The notes: generated from the sequence alone by a model not told the origin. A DNA stretch of 64,000 bases from Actinoplanes flavus (GCF_017592555.1 NZ_JAGFNS010000016.1:154083-218082); one strand, 5' to 3'. Counted from the stretch's first letter, positions 8,303-17,230 are shown. Made by a program: numbers and translations.

Positions 8303-9223
8303 ATGCTCCGTTCCCTGTTTCTCGCCGCGGCCGGGTCCGCCCGGCTCGAGCGGCTGGTCGAGTCCGTCCCTGTCAGCAAGGGCATCGTGCAGCGTTTCGT
8401 CGCCGGCGGTGGCGCCGACGACGTCCTGCGGGTCAGCCGGGAACTGGTCGACGACGGCCTCACCGTGAGCCTCGATCATCTCGGCGATGACACCCGGACG
8501 GTGGAACAGGCGGTGGCCGCCCGCGACGAGTACCTCGCGATGCTGTCCGGCCTGCACGGCGCCGGGCTGACGCCCGCCGTCGAGGTCAGCGTGAAACTGT
8601 CGGCGCTCGGCCAGCGGATCGACGAGAAGCTGGCGTACGAGCACGCGCGCGCCATCTGTGCCGCGGCGGCCGAGGCGGGCACCACGGTGACGCTGGACGC
8701 CGAGGACCACAGCACCACCGACGCGACCCTGGAGACGCTGCTGGAGCTGCGGCGCGACTTCCCGTCGACCGGGGCGGTGCTCCAGGCGTACCTGCGGCGT
8801 ACCGAGGGGGACTGCCGGGAACTGGCCACCGCCGGGTCGCGGGTCCGGCTGTGCAAGGGCGCCTACGCCGAGCCCGAGTCGGTGGCCTTCCAGTCGGCGC
8901 TGGACGTGGACAAGTCGTTCGTCCGCTGCCTCAACATCCTGATGTCCGGGGAGGGCTACCCGATGGTGGCCACTCACGACCCGCGGCTGATCGCGATCGC
9001 CGAGGACCGGGCCCGCTGGTTCGACCGGTCCACCGGGGAGTTCGAGTTCCAGCTGCTCTACGGGGTCCGCTCCGAGGAGCAGGGCCGTCTGGCCGCGGGC
9101 GGCAACACGGTGCGGATCTACCTGCCCTACGGCGATCAGTGGTACGGCTACCTGATGCGCCGCCTGGCCGAGCGCCCGGCGAACGTGGGTTTCGTGGCCC
9201 GTGCCGTGGCATCGCGCAAGTAA
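8303..9223 (+). CDS. putB: Proline dehydrogenase
   Basis: FAD-dependent oxidation of proline to 1-pyrroline-5-carboxylate at the membrane face. 306 residues, the length of the monofunctional enzyme. Motifs seen are VSVKLSALGQRID, TLDAEDHS, QAYLRRTEGDC, RLCKGAYAEP, VATHDPRL and the C-terminal VRIYLPYGDQWYGYLMRRLAERP. TACGCT (8291-8296) plus six bases precedes the ATG, so it is probably leaderless. The usual partner, pyrroline-5-carboxylate dehydrogenase, is not adjacent; instead a CGNR-type regulator is divergent from it. In M. tuberculosis the comparable spot holds proC, so local proline metabolism is conserved only loosely. Confidence 0.92.
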   Translation: MLRSLFLAAAGSARLERLVESVPVSKGIVQRFVAGGGADDVLRVSRELVDDGLTVSLDHLGDDTRTVEQAVAARDEYLAMLSGLHGAGLTPAVEVSVKLSALGQRIDEKLAYEHARAICAAAAEAGTTVTLDAEDHSTTDATLETLLELRRDFPSTGAVLQAYLRRTEGDCRELATAGSRVRLCKGAYAEPESVAFQSALDVDKSFVRCLNILMSGEGYPMVATHDPRLIAIAEDRARWFDRSTGEFEFQLLYGVRSEEQGRLAAGGNTVRIYLPYGDQWYGYLMRRLAERPANVGFVARAVASRK

Positions 9224-9414
9224 CCGGCATCAACGGGGCGATACCGCCATACATCCGGCGTGTCAGGCTTGACTTTTTCTGGGCATTTCACGGAACGTAT
9301 CGCGTTGGTCACAGCCGTATCGATACCGTTCTGATGACACGCACGTCGTCCCCGCGGCGTCCGGGAGCCTCCGGCCGCGGCGGATCGTGCCTGGGAAAGG
9401 ATCGGTGCGACGAG

Positions 9415-9627
9415 ATGACGGGTCCAGCCCAAACCGAGGAACGGCTCGCCGAAGTGCGGTTCCTGACGGTGGCCGAGGTGGCCGCGCTCATGCGCGTTTC
9501 CAAGATGACCGTCTATCGGCTCGTGCACGGCGGTGACCTCACCGCGGTACGGGTCGGCCGCTCGTTCCGGGTGCCCGAGCATGCGGTTCACGAGTATCTC
9601 CGCGGCGCCTTCTCGCAAAGCGCCTGA
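9415..9627 (+). CDS. Excisionase-type helix-turn-helix DNA-binding protein
   Basis: 70 residues. A MerR-like winged helix (FLTVAEVAALMRVSKMTVYR, then VRVGRSFRVPEHAVHEYL) fills nearly the whole chain, as in BldC/excisionase-family single-domain proteins. It lies directly upstream of bS22 and the epimerase, the same order as M. tuberculosis Rv0500A-Rv0500B-Rv0501, where its role is not established. It is a small nucleoid or promoter-binding protein by inference. ATG at 9415 gives the conserved length; the longer open frame upstream overlaps the proline dehydrogenase gene and is not coding. Confidence 0.85.
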   Translation: MTGPAQTEERLAEVRFLTVAEVAALMRVSKMTVYRLVHGGDLTAVRVGRSFRVPEHAVHEYLRGAFSQSA

Positions 9628-9786
9628 CGACCCGGGGCCGTGTTGGCCCGGCCGGGGCGTGCCGGTACGCTGGACCGGTTGGTTCCCGAATCGGTGTTAC
9701 CGCTCCGGGTGCCCGCCAGTCCGGCTTCCGGCCGTGCCCCCGGGCACTCCCGGTTCCATTCATCAGTGTTTCGAGAGGCTTTTCGT

Positions 9787-9888
9787 ATGGGCTCCGTGGT
9801 CAAGAAGCGCCGCAAGCGTATGGCGAAGAAGAAGCACCGCAAGCTGCTGCGCAAGACCCGCGTCCAGCGTCGCCGTCTCGGCAAGTGA
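9787..9888 (+). CDS. Small ribosomal subunit protein bS22
   Basis: 33 residues, 17 of them Lys/Arg (MGSVVKKRRKRMAKKKHRK at the start). This matches the tiny actinobacterial 30S protein of the AURKAIP1/COX24 family seen in mycobacterial ribosomes near the decoding centre. It lies between the helix-turn-helix gene and the epimerase, the conserved place. The ATG is 160 bases after the preceding stop, so it probably has its own promoter. A GC hairpin follows. Confidence 0.93.
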   Translation: MGSVVKKRRKRMAKKKHRKLLRKTRVQRRRLGK

Positions 9889-9894
9889 CCGCGG

Positions 9895-9916
9895 GCCGGG
9901 CCGTCGGCCCGGCTTT
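9895..9916 (+). terminator. Hairpin after bS22
   Basis: Arms 9895-9902 and 9906-9913 pair perfectly (8 bp of G/C) around a 3-base loop and are followed by TTTC. It could end or attenuate bS22 transcription before the epimerase at 9968. Confidence 0.55.
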
Positions 9917-9967
9917 CGGCGGCACTTGCCTCCTGTTCGAGGCCGCGCATCGAAAGGTGCACCCTTG

Positions 9968-11044
9968 GTGACCTCACCGCCCAGCGTCGTCGTGGTCACC
10001 GGAGTCAGCCGTTATCTCGGCGCTCGGGTGGCCGCTCGCCTCGCCGCAGATCCGAAGATCGACCGTGTCGTCGGTCTGGATCCGCATGACCCGCCGGCGG
10101 GCCTTCTCGGCCTGCTCGACGGCGTGGAGCGGATCCGGGCCGACGCGCGCGCGGCCACCGAGGCCATCGCCGACCTCGGCGCCGAAGCGGTCGTGCATCT
10201 GGCTGTGACCAGCGTGCCCGACGCGCAGCACGGCGGCCGTGCCGCGATGAAGGAACACAACGTCATCGGCACCATGCAGGTGCTGGCCGCCGCCCAGGGC
10301 GCGCCGCGGCTGCGCAAGCTGGTGGTGCGCTCCTCCACCGCGGCGTACGGCGCCTCCTTCCGCGACCCGGCCGTGTTCACCGAGGACACCGAGCCGCGCG
10401 CGGTTCCGCGTGGCGCGTTCGCCCGCGACATCCTGGACATCGAGGGGTATGTCCGCGGTTTCCGCCGGCGCCGCCCCGAGGTCGCGGCGACCGTCCTGCG
10501 GTTCGCCCCGATGATCAGCGAGTCCGCCGAGACGTCGCTGACCCGCTACTTCGCCCAGCCGGTGGTGCCCACCGTGCTCGGCCGCGACGCCCGGCTCCAG
10601 TTCGTCCACGTCGACGACGCGCTGGAGATCCTGCACCGCTCGGTGACCGAGGACCACCCCGGCACCTTCAACGTCGCCGGTTCCGGCGTGCTGATGCTCA
10701 GCCAGGCCGTCCGCCGGGCCGGCCGGATCTCCCTGCCGGTGCCCGAGCCGGCGCTCTCCACCGGCGCGGCCCTGCTGCGCAACCTCGGTGTCGAGCAGAT
10801 CGGGCTGGACCAGATCGACCTCTTCGTGCACGGTCGAGTGGTGGACACCACCCGGCTGATCAATGAGTTCGGCTTCACCCCGCGCACGACCGTGGCCGCG
10901 TTCGAGGAGTTCATCCAGGCGCACGCGGCCGGGTCGACGCTCACCGCGGACCGGCTGGCCGCCGCTGAGAACGCGATCCTGGACGGCATCCGCCGGGTCC
11001 GGGCCGCCGGCGAGCCCACGCCCGCGGGGAGCGACCGCACATGA
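9968..11044 (+). CDS. NAD-dependent epimerase/dehydratase (Rv0501/GalE2-like)
   Basis: 358 residues, extended SDR fold. The Rossmann signature is slightly altered (VVVTGVSRYLGARVA). VVHLAVTS and a KLVVRSSTAAYG segment stand where nucleotide-sugar epimerases carry their catalytic region, but the usual YxxxK is not obvious: the following helix reads AFARDILDIEGYVRGFRR. It may be a non-classical or structural member. It pairs with the acyltransferase downstream, as in M. tuberculosis Rv0501-Rv0502, suggesting lipid or envelope work. GTG at 9968 is used; TTG at 9965 is an equal candidate, both served by AAGG at 9954-9957. Confidence 0.8.
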   Translation: MTSPPSVVVVTGVSRYLGARVAARLAADPKIDRVVGLDPHDPPAGLLGLLDGVERIRADARAATEAIADLGAEAVVHLAVTSVPDAQHGGRAAMKEHNVIGTMQVLAAAQGAPRLRKLVVRSSTAAYGASFRDPAVFTEDTEPRAVPRGAFARDILDIEGYVRGFRRRRPEVAATVLRFAPMISESAETSLTRYFAQPVVPTVLGRDARLQFVHVDDALEILHRSVTEDHPGTFNVAGSGVLMLSQAVRRAGRISLPVPEPALSTGAALLRNLGVEQIGLDQIDLFVHGRVVDTTRLINEFGFTPRTTVAAFEEFIQAHAAGSTLTADRLAAAENAILDGIRRVRAAGEPTPAGSDRT

Positions 11045-11087
11045 GCGAGAACTCATCGCGGCGCCGGAGCGCGGCGGAGACGACGGC

Positions 11088-12074
11088 ATGAGCCAGGACG
11101 AATACCGGGACATGTTTCCCGGGCACACCGAGTTCCGGTTGCCCGAGCCGCCGCCGGTGCGCCGGGTGAACGGCCGCCGCCCGATCCCGGAGAGCCCCGA
11201 GACGGCGCCCGCCGTCGCCGTGGCGGACGGGCTGGACGTCTGGGACCAGCGGGTGGCCCGCGGTCTGGCGTTCCTGCGCCGCCGACTGGCCGGATCGTAC
11301 GAGGTGGACGAGTTCGGGTTCGACCCCGAGCTGGCCGAGGCGCTCTTCCACCCGATGCTGAAGATCCTGTACCGGGACTGGTTCCGGACCGAGGTGCTCG
11401 GTATCGAGAACGTCCCGCTGGACGGCGGCGGCCTCGTGGTGGGCAACCACTCCGGCACGATCGCGCTGGACGCGCTGATGCTGACCGTCGCGCTGCGCGA
11501 CAAGCACCCCCGTCAGCGGCACCTCCGGCTGCTCGGCGCCGACCTGGTCTTCCGGATGCCGGTGATGAGCGAGCTGGCCCGTGCGGCCGGCGCCACGGTG
11601 GCCTGCAACCCGGACGCCGAGCGCCTGATGAACTCCAGCCAGCTGGTCGGCGTCTTCCCGGAGGGCTTCAAGGGCATCGGGAAGAAGTTCTCCGAACGCT
11701 ACAAGCTGCAGCGCTTCGGCCGGGGCGGGTTCGTGTCGGCGGCGCTGCGCACCGGTACCCCGATCGTCCCGGTGGCGATCGTCGGCGCCGAGGAGATCTA
11801 TCCGATCCTGGCCGATCTGAAGCCGCTGGCCCGGCTGCTCGGCGTGCCGTACTTCCCGGTCACCCCGACCTTCCCGCTGCTGGGCCCGCTGGGGCTGGTG
11901 CCGCTGCCGAGCAAGTGGCTGATCCAGTTCTGCCCGCCGATCCCGACCGCCCACCTGCGGGAGTACGCGGACGATCCGCTCGTCGTCTACAACCTCGCCG
12001 ATCAGGTCCGGGAGACGATCCAGGCCACGCTGCACGAGCTGCTGGAGAAGCGGCCGGACCCGTTCGGGCCGTGA
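11088..12074 (+). CDS. Phospholipid/glycerol acyltransferase (Rv0502-like)
   Basis: 328 residues. A PlsC-type acyltransferase domain covers about residues 115-300, with VVGNHSGTIALDALML (block I, catalytic His), a block II-like region and VFPEGFKGIGK (block III). It would transfer an acyl chain to a phospholipid or related acceptor at the membrane; the substrate is unknown. The N-terminal 80 residues are polar and Pro-rich, then GLAFLRRRLAG. ATG at 11088 is used; the frame overlaps the end of the epimerase but has no earlier plausible start. A hairpin terminator follows. Confidence 0.85.
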   Translation: MSQDEYRDMFPGHTEFRLPEPPPVRRVNGRRPIPESPETAPAVAVADGLDVWDQRVARGLAFLRRRLAGSYEVDEFGFDPELAEALFHPMLKILYRDWFRTEVLGIENVPLDGGGLVVGNHSGTIALDALMLTVALRDKHPRQRHLRLLGADLVFRMPVMSELARAAGATVACNPDAERLMNSSQLVGVFPEGFKGIGKKFSERYKLQRFGRGGFVSAALRTGTPIVPVAIVGAEEIYPILADLKPLARLLGVPYFPVTPTFPLLGPLGLVPLPSKWLIQFCPPIPTAHLREYADDPLVVYNLADQVRETIQATLHELLEKRPDPFGP

Positions 12075-12132
12075 CCTCGGCGAGTGCCAAGTTCCTGGAG
12101 TGATCCGTCCGGTCCGTCCTATAGTGACGGTT

Positions 12133-12173
12133 GAGGGGCGGCCCCGGAGTGTTGAACTCCGGCACCGCCCCTC
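12133..12173. terminator. Bidirectional hairpin terminator
   Basis: Outer arms 12133-12141/12165-12173 (9 bp) and inner arms 12144-12150/12156-12162 (7 bp) are separated by a 2-base mismatch, with a 5-base loop. It lies between the convergent acyltransferase and rsbN-like genes. Confidence 0.8.
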
Positions 12174-12188
12174 GCCAGTCGCGTCGTT

Positions 12189-13334
12189 CTAGAAGAGGTC
12201 GCCGAGCAGGCCGCCCAGCACCCCGTCGGCCTTCTCGTCCGCGGTGCCCGCCGGACCGGTGGTCGTGGTCGGCGTCGGCGTGATCCCGGCCGTGCCGGTC
12301 GGCTCCGCACCCGGCTGGCTCGCCTTGCCGGTGCCCGGAACGGTCACCTGCCCGGTGGTTCCCGGGTCGGCGGCGCTGCTCTTGCCGGGCTTGGACGTGG
12401 CGGTCTGACCCGGCTGCTTGCCGGTCGTCTTGCCGGTGCCGTTCTGCTGCTGCGACGTGACACCCGCTCCGCTGTCGCCGGTGTCCCCGCAGCCGTGCAG
12501 CTTCGGGCCGAGCGCGTCGGACCCGGACGGGTCCACCTTGTCGCAGGCGAGGCCGGCGCGCAGGTCGTCGGCGCGGTCGGCGACGTCCTCCAGCAGGCCC
12601 AGGGAGACCGACGCACGCTCCCGGTTGGCCGGGGAGAGCTTCTCCAGCGCGGGGGTGAAGGTCCGCCGCTGCCCGGTGGCGAAACCGTCCAGCGTGGTCA
12701 GCGGCGTGGTGTCCTTCTGCGACACGGCCGATGTGGTCAGCAGTCGCACGCCCTTGCGGGTGTCGGCGTCCATGTCGTCCAGCACCAGCGCGAACTCGGG
12801 TTCGTCACCGCGCATGGCGATCGCCTCGGTCAGCCGGGTCCGGGCGAAGTCCAGGGACAGCTCGCCCCGGGTCACATCGGAGCCGGCGATCGCCAGCTGA
12901 GCCCGTTCGGTCTGCCGCTTCACGCTGTACAGGGCGTCGCCCGGTGAGGCGCTCTCGCTGGCCGCGGAGATCCCGGAGACGGCCATCGCGCCGGCGGCCA
13001 CGCCGATCACGATCGCCCCGCGGGCCCGTATGCGGCGGCCGATCCGCCGAACGTTGCCGGTCTCCACGATCGGTTCCGGATCGGTCTCGACGGCGGTCCG
13101 GCCGATGCCGTCCCGCTCGGCCGTGGCGACCAGCATGGCGCGCAGGCCGACGCGGAACTCGGAGTCGACCGGTGCGCCGGGCCGGGCCGCGGAGAGCCGG
13201 TTGCCGATGGCGACCAGCCGGTGGAGCTCCTCGTCGGCCTGGCCACGGCTGTGGTGGTGACGGGCGCCGCCGGCGTCGTCGATCAGTTCCGCGAAGTGCT
13301 CGGCACTCCGGGAGTTCGGGAACGCGAATCTCAC
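12189..13334 (-). CDS. RsbN-like membrane anti-sigma factor (DUF5667)
   Basis: 381 residues. The cytosolic N-terminus (1-100) is followed by one membrane helix (about 107-126, GAIVIGVAAGAMAVSGISAA) and an outer DUF5667-like helical region (ALYSVKRQTERAQLAIAG onward). A Thr/Pro/Gly-rich tail follows. In Streptomyces the gene after bldN encodes RsbN, the membrane anti-sigma of SigBldN; order, orientation and topology match here. GTG at 13334 is chosen because GAGGGGAGG is eight bases upstream; the longer open frame has no signal. The function is inferred from context and topology, not from a known RsbN motif. Confidence 0.72.
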   Translation of the reverse strand: MRFAFPNSRSAEHFAELIDDAGGARHHHSRGQADEELHRLVAIGNRLSAARPGAPVDSEFRVGLRAMLVATAERDGIGRTAVETDPEPIVETGNVRRIGRRIRARGAIVIGVAAGAMAVSGISAASESASPGDALYSVKRQTERAQLAIAGSDVTRGELSLDFARTRLTEAIAMRGDEPEFALVLDDMDADTRKGVRLLTTSAVSQKDTTPLTTLDGFATGQRRTFTPALEKLSPANRERASVSLGLLEDVADRADDLRAGLACDKVDPSGSDALGPKLHGCGDTGDSGAGVTSQQQNGTGKTTGKQPGQTATSKPGKSSAADPGTTGQVTVPGTGKASQPGAEPTGTAGITPTPTTTTGPAGTADEKADGVLGGLLGDLF

Positions 13335-13509
13335 CGTGGGCACCTCCCCTCGCTCGTGACTGTCTCGCCGGCCTGCGGGCCGGCGTCGGCGACCGGGCCG
13401 TGGGTCACGGCCCCGGGTCGCATCCGGACAAACGCGCGACACGCGGCCCCGGTTACGGGTGCGAGGCGGTGCCATCGGGTATCGGAGATCGACATCTGAG
13501 AACGCTGGA

Positions 13510-14451
13510 TCAAGATTGGAACCCGTCCGGCAGAAGCCTGTTCAATGCCCGGACCGCCCGGTACTGGAGGGCCTTGATGGCGCCCTCGTTCTTGCCCATG
13601 GTCTGCGCGGTCTCGGCGACCGAGAAGCCCTGCAGGAACCGGAGCACGATGCACTCCTGCTGCTCCGGGTTGAGCTGCTTGACCGCGGTGAGCAGGGCGA
13701 CGTTGGTGATGTGGTCGACGACGGCGGACTCCGGGCTGCCCTCCGGGCCCCGGTCCTCGCGGTCGGCGTCGAGCACGTCCCCGGTGGTGACCTCGAGACG
13801 GTAGCGGCCGGACTTGAAATGGTCGGCGACCAGGTTCCGGGCGATGGTGACCAGCCAGGCGCCGAGGTCACGGCCCTGCCAGGTGAAGCTGCCGATGCGT
13901 TTGAGGGCGCGCAGGAACGTGTCCGAGGTGAGGTCCTCGGCGAGTTGGCGGTTGCCGACCCGGAAGTAGACGAACCGGAAGACGGTGTCCACGTACCGGT
14001 CGTAGATCAGCCCGAAGGCCTCCGCCTCGCCGGCCTGGGCGCGTTCGACCAGCGCCCACACCTCGGCCGCCGGATCGCCGCGGTCGGGCCGGGCCGGGTG
14101 CTTCGGCGGGGCCGTCTCGGTCGGCGGTCCGGTGGTGCTCTGCGTCGGCAGGACCACGGTGTGGTCACCGGTGACGGTGTCGCTCTCGCCGGTGTTCGAG
14201 TGCTGGCCGGTGGACTGGGCCGGGGGGCGGTTGGCGCCGGGGCGGCCGAACCTGTTGCCGTTGCCGGTGTTCGGCGTCGCCACGGTGGGCGGGCTGTTCG
14301 GCGGGCGGCGGCTGCCGGCCTGCTTCGGGCTGTCGCCGCGCAGCGCGTTCACGATCGACGACCCGCGCAGGGCGTTCAGCCCCTCGGAGAGCGCGTGCCG
14401 GGCCGCGACGACGTCGCGGTGGTACGGGTCCTCGGCGTACACATGAGTCAC
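13510..14451 (-). CDS. bldN: ECF sigma factor resembling BldN, with long N-terminal extension
   Basis: 313 residues, against about 190 for a typical ECF sigma. Sigma region 2 starts near residue 133 (ALVERAQAGEAEAFGLIYDRY, with DLTSDTFLRALKRI) and region 4 near 250 (LNPEQQECIVLRFLQGFSVAE). The first 130 residues hold a conserved-looking helix (ARHALSEGLNALRGSSIVNAL) and then a Pro/Thr/Asn-rich linker. Streptomyces SigBldN is made as a proprotein with such an extension, and it sits near rex-hemACDB as here. It would direct aerial-growth or sporulation genes and be held by the membrane protein encoded downstream. GTG start with GAGGAGG. Confidence 0.8.
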   Translation of the reverse strand: MTHVYAEDPYHRDVVAARHALSEGLNALRGSSIVNALRGDSPKQAGSRRPPNSPPTVATPNTGNGNRFGRPGANRPPAQSTGQHSNTGESDTVTGDHTVVLPTQSTTGPPTETAPPKHPARPDRGDPAAEVWALVERAQAGEAEAFGLIYDRYVDTVFRFVYFRVGNRQLAEDLTSDTFLRALKRIGSFTWQGRDLGAWLVTIARNLVADHFKSGRYRLEVTTGDVLDADREDRGPEGSPESAVVDHITNVALLTAVKQLNPEQQECIVLRFLQGFSVAETAQTMGKNEGAIKALQYRAVRALNRLLPDGFQS

Positions 14452-14827
14452 TGCGCCTCCTCAACCCGGCGGGCCTGCGACGACAGTGGATCCGTCCCGC
14501 CAGACATGGATTCACTGCGGTTCCGTGCTTTGTGGGGCACAGCGGCCTCCTCGGGATGAGGGTGGTCACTTCACAACAAAAGGGGCGGGGCAACCCGCTG
14601 AAAAGCCGGTCGACCTCACCCGTTGGTGTGGATTAGTTACACAGTGCGGAAGTATCGCCGACTTCGGACACGGGGAGTCGCACACCGTGTGCGCTACGCG
14701 CAAAGCCGCGAATTGCGCGAAAGCGGCAATGATCGTCAAGGTCCACCTTTGCCGAACAAGCCGCGTACGCGGCGCACGCGCTGTCCGCCGTCCCGGTCGG
14801 GCGTGCTTTGTGCCAGACTCGGGCCTC
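14452..14827. promoter_or_regulatory. 376-base divergent control region of bldN and AMP ligase
   Basis: No gene is supported here. The middle (14560-14660) is less GC-rich than its surroundings and should hold the bldN promoter. TCACTTCAC near 14567-14575 and AGTTACACAGTG near 14634-14645 resemble the loose AGTNA/TNACT half-sites of the developmental repressor BldD, which controls bldN in Streptomyces; this match is weak. The ligase side has CAGACT (14814-14819) eight bases before its GTG. Confidence 0.4.
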
Positions 14828-16267
14828 GTGGAGGAACCCGCTCGCGACCCGGTCGCCGAGGCCGCCGGCCGCCGTCCCGACCGGCCCGCGCTGATCGCCG
14901 GGGACATTGTCATCACCTGGGCGGAATTGGACAGCCGCGTCTCCGCGGCCGCCGCCTCGGTCACCGCACGCACCGCGCCCGGCGACCGGGTGGCGCTGCT
15001 GCTCGGCAACACCGTCGACTTCGTGGCCGCCTACTTCGGGACGCTGCGGGCCGGCCGGGTCGCGGTGCCGCTCAGCCCGGCATACACCGCGGACGAGCGG
15101 GAGTACGCGATCGCCGACTCGGCGGCCGCCCTGGTCGTCGAGGAGCCGTTGCCCCACGGGGGGCGGGAAGTCGCGCGGGACGTCGTACCCGGAAAAAACG
15201 ATCTTGCGGTTCTGCTCTACACCTCGGGCACGAGCGGGCGTCCGAAGGGCGCGATGCTGACCCACGCCGCGCTCGCCGCGAACCACGAGCAGCTCGACCG
15301 GATCGAGCCGCCGGTGGTCGGGCCGGACGACGTGGTGCTGCTGGCGGTGCCGTTCTTCCACGCCTACGGGCTGAACACCGGGCTCGGCACGGTGGCACAC
15401 CACGCGGCCACCGGAGTGCTGGCCGAGCGTTTCGACGCGGCCGCCTCGCTGGAGCTGATCACCCGTCACCGGGTGACCGTCACGGTCGGCGTGCCCGGCA
15501 TGTACCAGGCCTGGACCAGCCTGCCCACCGCCGCGGAGGCGTTGCGCGAGGTGCGCACCGCGGTGTGCGGCGCGGCGCCGCTGGAGGAGAGCGTGGCGGC
15601 GCGGTTCCGTGAACTGACCGGCCGGGCCGTCCTGATCGGGTACGGGCTGACCGAGACCGCCCCGGTGCTGACCACCACGGCGGTGAGCCACCGGGACAAG
15701 AGCGGTTCGATCGGCCGCCCGTTGCCCGGTGTCGAGCTGCTCCTGCGTACCGCCTCGGGTCGGGAACTGTGGCGTGACGGCACCGCCTCGGTCGACGCGG
15801 ATCTCGAGATCGCGGAGTCGGCCGGGACCGATCCGGGAGAGATCGTGGTCCGCGGGCCGAACCTGTTCTCCGGCTACTGGCCGGACGGGCGCGGCGGCCC
15901 CGGCCCGGACGGCTGGTGGCCCACCGGCGACATCGCCTACGCCGACGGCGACGGTGACCTGGTCCTGGTCGACCGGATCGGCGAGCTGATCCTGGTGAAC
16001 GGCTTCAACGTCTATCCGGCCGAGATCGAGCGGGTGCTGACCGCGCACCCGGCGGTGGCCGCCGCGGCCGTGGTCGGGCTGCCCGACCCGGAGACCGGGC
16101 AGCGCCCGCACGCCTACGTGGTGCCGGCCGGGGAGCCGGCGCCGAGCCCGGACGAGCTGCGGGCGCACTGCGCCGGCCGGCTGGCCCGCTTCAAGCTGCC
16201 CGGCATCGAGCTGGTGGCCACGCTGCCGCGCTCGCCGATCGGGAAGATCCGGAAGGGCGACCTGTGA
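14828..16267 (+). CDS. AMP-dependent acyl-CoA synthetase/ligase
   Basis: 479 residues. Adenylate-forming motifs are in order: LLYTSGTSGRPKGAMLTH (A3/P-loop, about 130-147), VPFFHAYGLN, IGYGLTETAPV, WWPTGDIAYADGDGDLVLVDRIGELILVNGFNVYP, and the C-terminal catalytic lysine in RSPIGKIRKGDL. It activates a carboxylic acid (probably a fatty or aromatic acid) as acyl-AMP and then acyl-CoA. The A5 motif YGLTE is intact. GTG at 14828 fits a leaderless promoter; GTG at 14810 would add six residues. It overlaps the glutaredoxin-like gene by four bases (GTGA), so the two are translationally coupled. Confidence 0.88.
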   Translation: MEEPARDPVAEAAGRRPDRPALIAGDIVITWAELDSRVSAAAASVTARTAPGDRVALLLGNTVDFVAAYFGTLRAGRVAVPLSPAYTADEREYAIADSAAALVVEEPLPHGGREVARDVVPGKNDLAVLLYTSGTSGRPKGAMLTHAALAANHEQLDRIEPPVVGPDDVVLLAVPFFHAYGLNTGLGTVAHHAATGVLAERFDAAASLELITRHRVTVTVGVPGMYQAWTSLPTAAEALREVRTAVCGAAPLEESVAARFRELTGRAVLIGYGLTETAPVLTTTAVSHRDKSGSIGRPLPGVELLLRTASGRELWRDGTASVDADLEIAESAGTDPGEIVVRGPNLFSGYWPDGRGGPGPDGWWPTGDIAYADGDGDLVLVDRIGELILVNGFNVYPAEIERVLTAHPAVAAAAVVGLPDPETGQRPHAYVVPAGEPAPSPDELRAHCAGRLARFKLPGIELVATLPRSPIGKIRKGDL

Positions 16268-16509
16268 GACTCACCCTGATCAGCCGGGACGGCTGCCACC
16301 TGTGCGAGGTGGCCGAGCAGACGCTGGACCGGATCGCCCCCGGCCAGTGGACGAAGGTCGACGTGGACTCGTCCATCGAGCTGGAGCGCGACTACGGCGA
16401 CCGGGTGCCGGTGCTGCTGCTGGACGGCAAGGAGCACGGCTACTGGCGCATCGAGGAGGAGCGCCTGCTGCGGGATCTGGCCCGGCCACCGGGTGAGCCG
16501 CGGCTGTAG
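16264..16509 (+). CDS. Glutaredoxin family protein (DUF836)
   Basis: 81 residues. A thioredoxin-like fold begins LTLISRDGCHLCEVAEQTL, with a CHLC redox pair at residues 11-14, and has the cis-proline VPVLLLDG. M. tuberculosis Rv0508, a short thioredoxin-like protein just upstream of hemA, is the positional equivalent. It is a presumed cytoplasmic thiol-disulfide protein whose partner is unknown. GTG overlaps the ligase stop (GTGA). Confidence 0.88.
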   Translation: MRLTLISRDGCHLCEVAEQTLDRIAPGQWTKVDVDSSIELERDYGDRVPVLLLDGKEHGYWRIEEERLLRDLARPPGEPRL

Positions 16510-16520
16510 CCTCGCATCCC

Positions 16521-17162
16521 GTGACGTCAAAGCACCTGGTCTGGGACTGGAACGGAACCCTGCTCGACGATCTCCACCTGGTGGTCTCGTCGACGAACAC
16601 GGCCTTCGCCGCGGTGGGCGGCCGCGACGTGGACGCCGACGAGCATCGGCGGGCCTTCCGGCGGCCGGTCGCCGAGTTCTACGCCGAGATGTTGGGCCGG
16701 GCGGTCGGCGAGGAGGAGTTCGGCCGGCTGGACCGGATCTTCCACGACGCGTACCGCCTGGGGCTGACCGACGTGTCGCTGGCCGCCGACGCGATGACCG
16801 CGATCAAGACGTGGCCGGGCAGTCAGTCGCTGCTGTCCATGTGGTTCCACAGCGAGCTGATCCCGGCCGTCGAGGGGTACGGCCTGGCCGGTCTCTTCGC
16901 CCGCGTCGACGGACTGCGGGCCGAGCTCGGCGGCGGGTTCAAAGCCGCCCATCTCGCCGCTCACCTGGACGAACTCGGCGTTGCCGGACGGGACGTGGTG
17001 CTGATCGGCGACTCGATCGACGACGCGGACGCGGCCGAGTCGGTCGGCGGGTGCGCGGTCCTCTACACCGGTGGGTTCACCCACCCGGCCCGGTTGCGTG
17101 AATCCGGCCGTCCGGTCGCCGACACGCTGGTGGAGGCGGTAAAGATGGCCATGTCACTCTGA
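16521..17162 (+). CDS. HAD-superfamily phosphatase
   Basis: 213 residues. HAD motif I is DWNGT (residues 9-13: nucleophile Asp9, with Asn in place of the usual second-position variant and general acid not DxD). Motif II is probably in the region of LLSMWFHSE, motif III a lysine in GGFKAAH, and motif IV GDSIDDADAAESVG. It is a small-metabolite phosphatase of the phosphoglycolate-phosphatase-like group. The D-W-N-G-T form lacks the second Asp of DxDGT, which may reduce or redirect phosphatase activity. GTG start, preceded by TAGCCT (16507-16512). Confidence 0.82.
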   Translation: MTSKHLVWDWNGTLLDDLHLVVSSTNTAFAAVGGRDVDADEHRRAFRRPVAEFYAEMLGRAVGEEEFGRLDRIFHDAYRLGLTDVSLAADAMTAIKTWPGSQSLLSMWFHSELIPAVEGYGLAGLFARVDGLRAELGGGFKAAHLAAHLDELGVAGRDVVLIGDSIDDADAAESVGGCAVLYTGGFTHPARLRESGRPVADTLVEAVKMAMSL

Positions 17163-17230
17163 GTCAGGTGGCCCTGGCGGGGGTCGAGCGGTAATACTCG
17201 ACGGGTCGGCCCGACTAACACAGCCGGGTC

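Noticed and set aside
11041..11091. 16-codon ATG frame at the epimerase stop (ATGA)
   Set aside because: It ends at the acyltransferase start and is too short to support; a chance overlap is likely.
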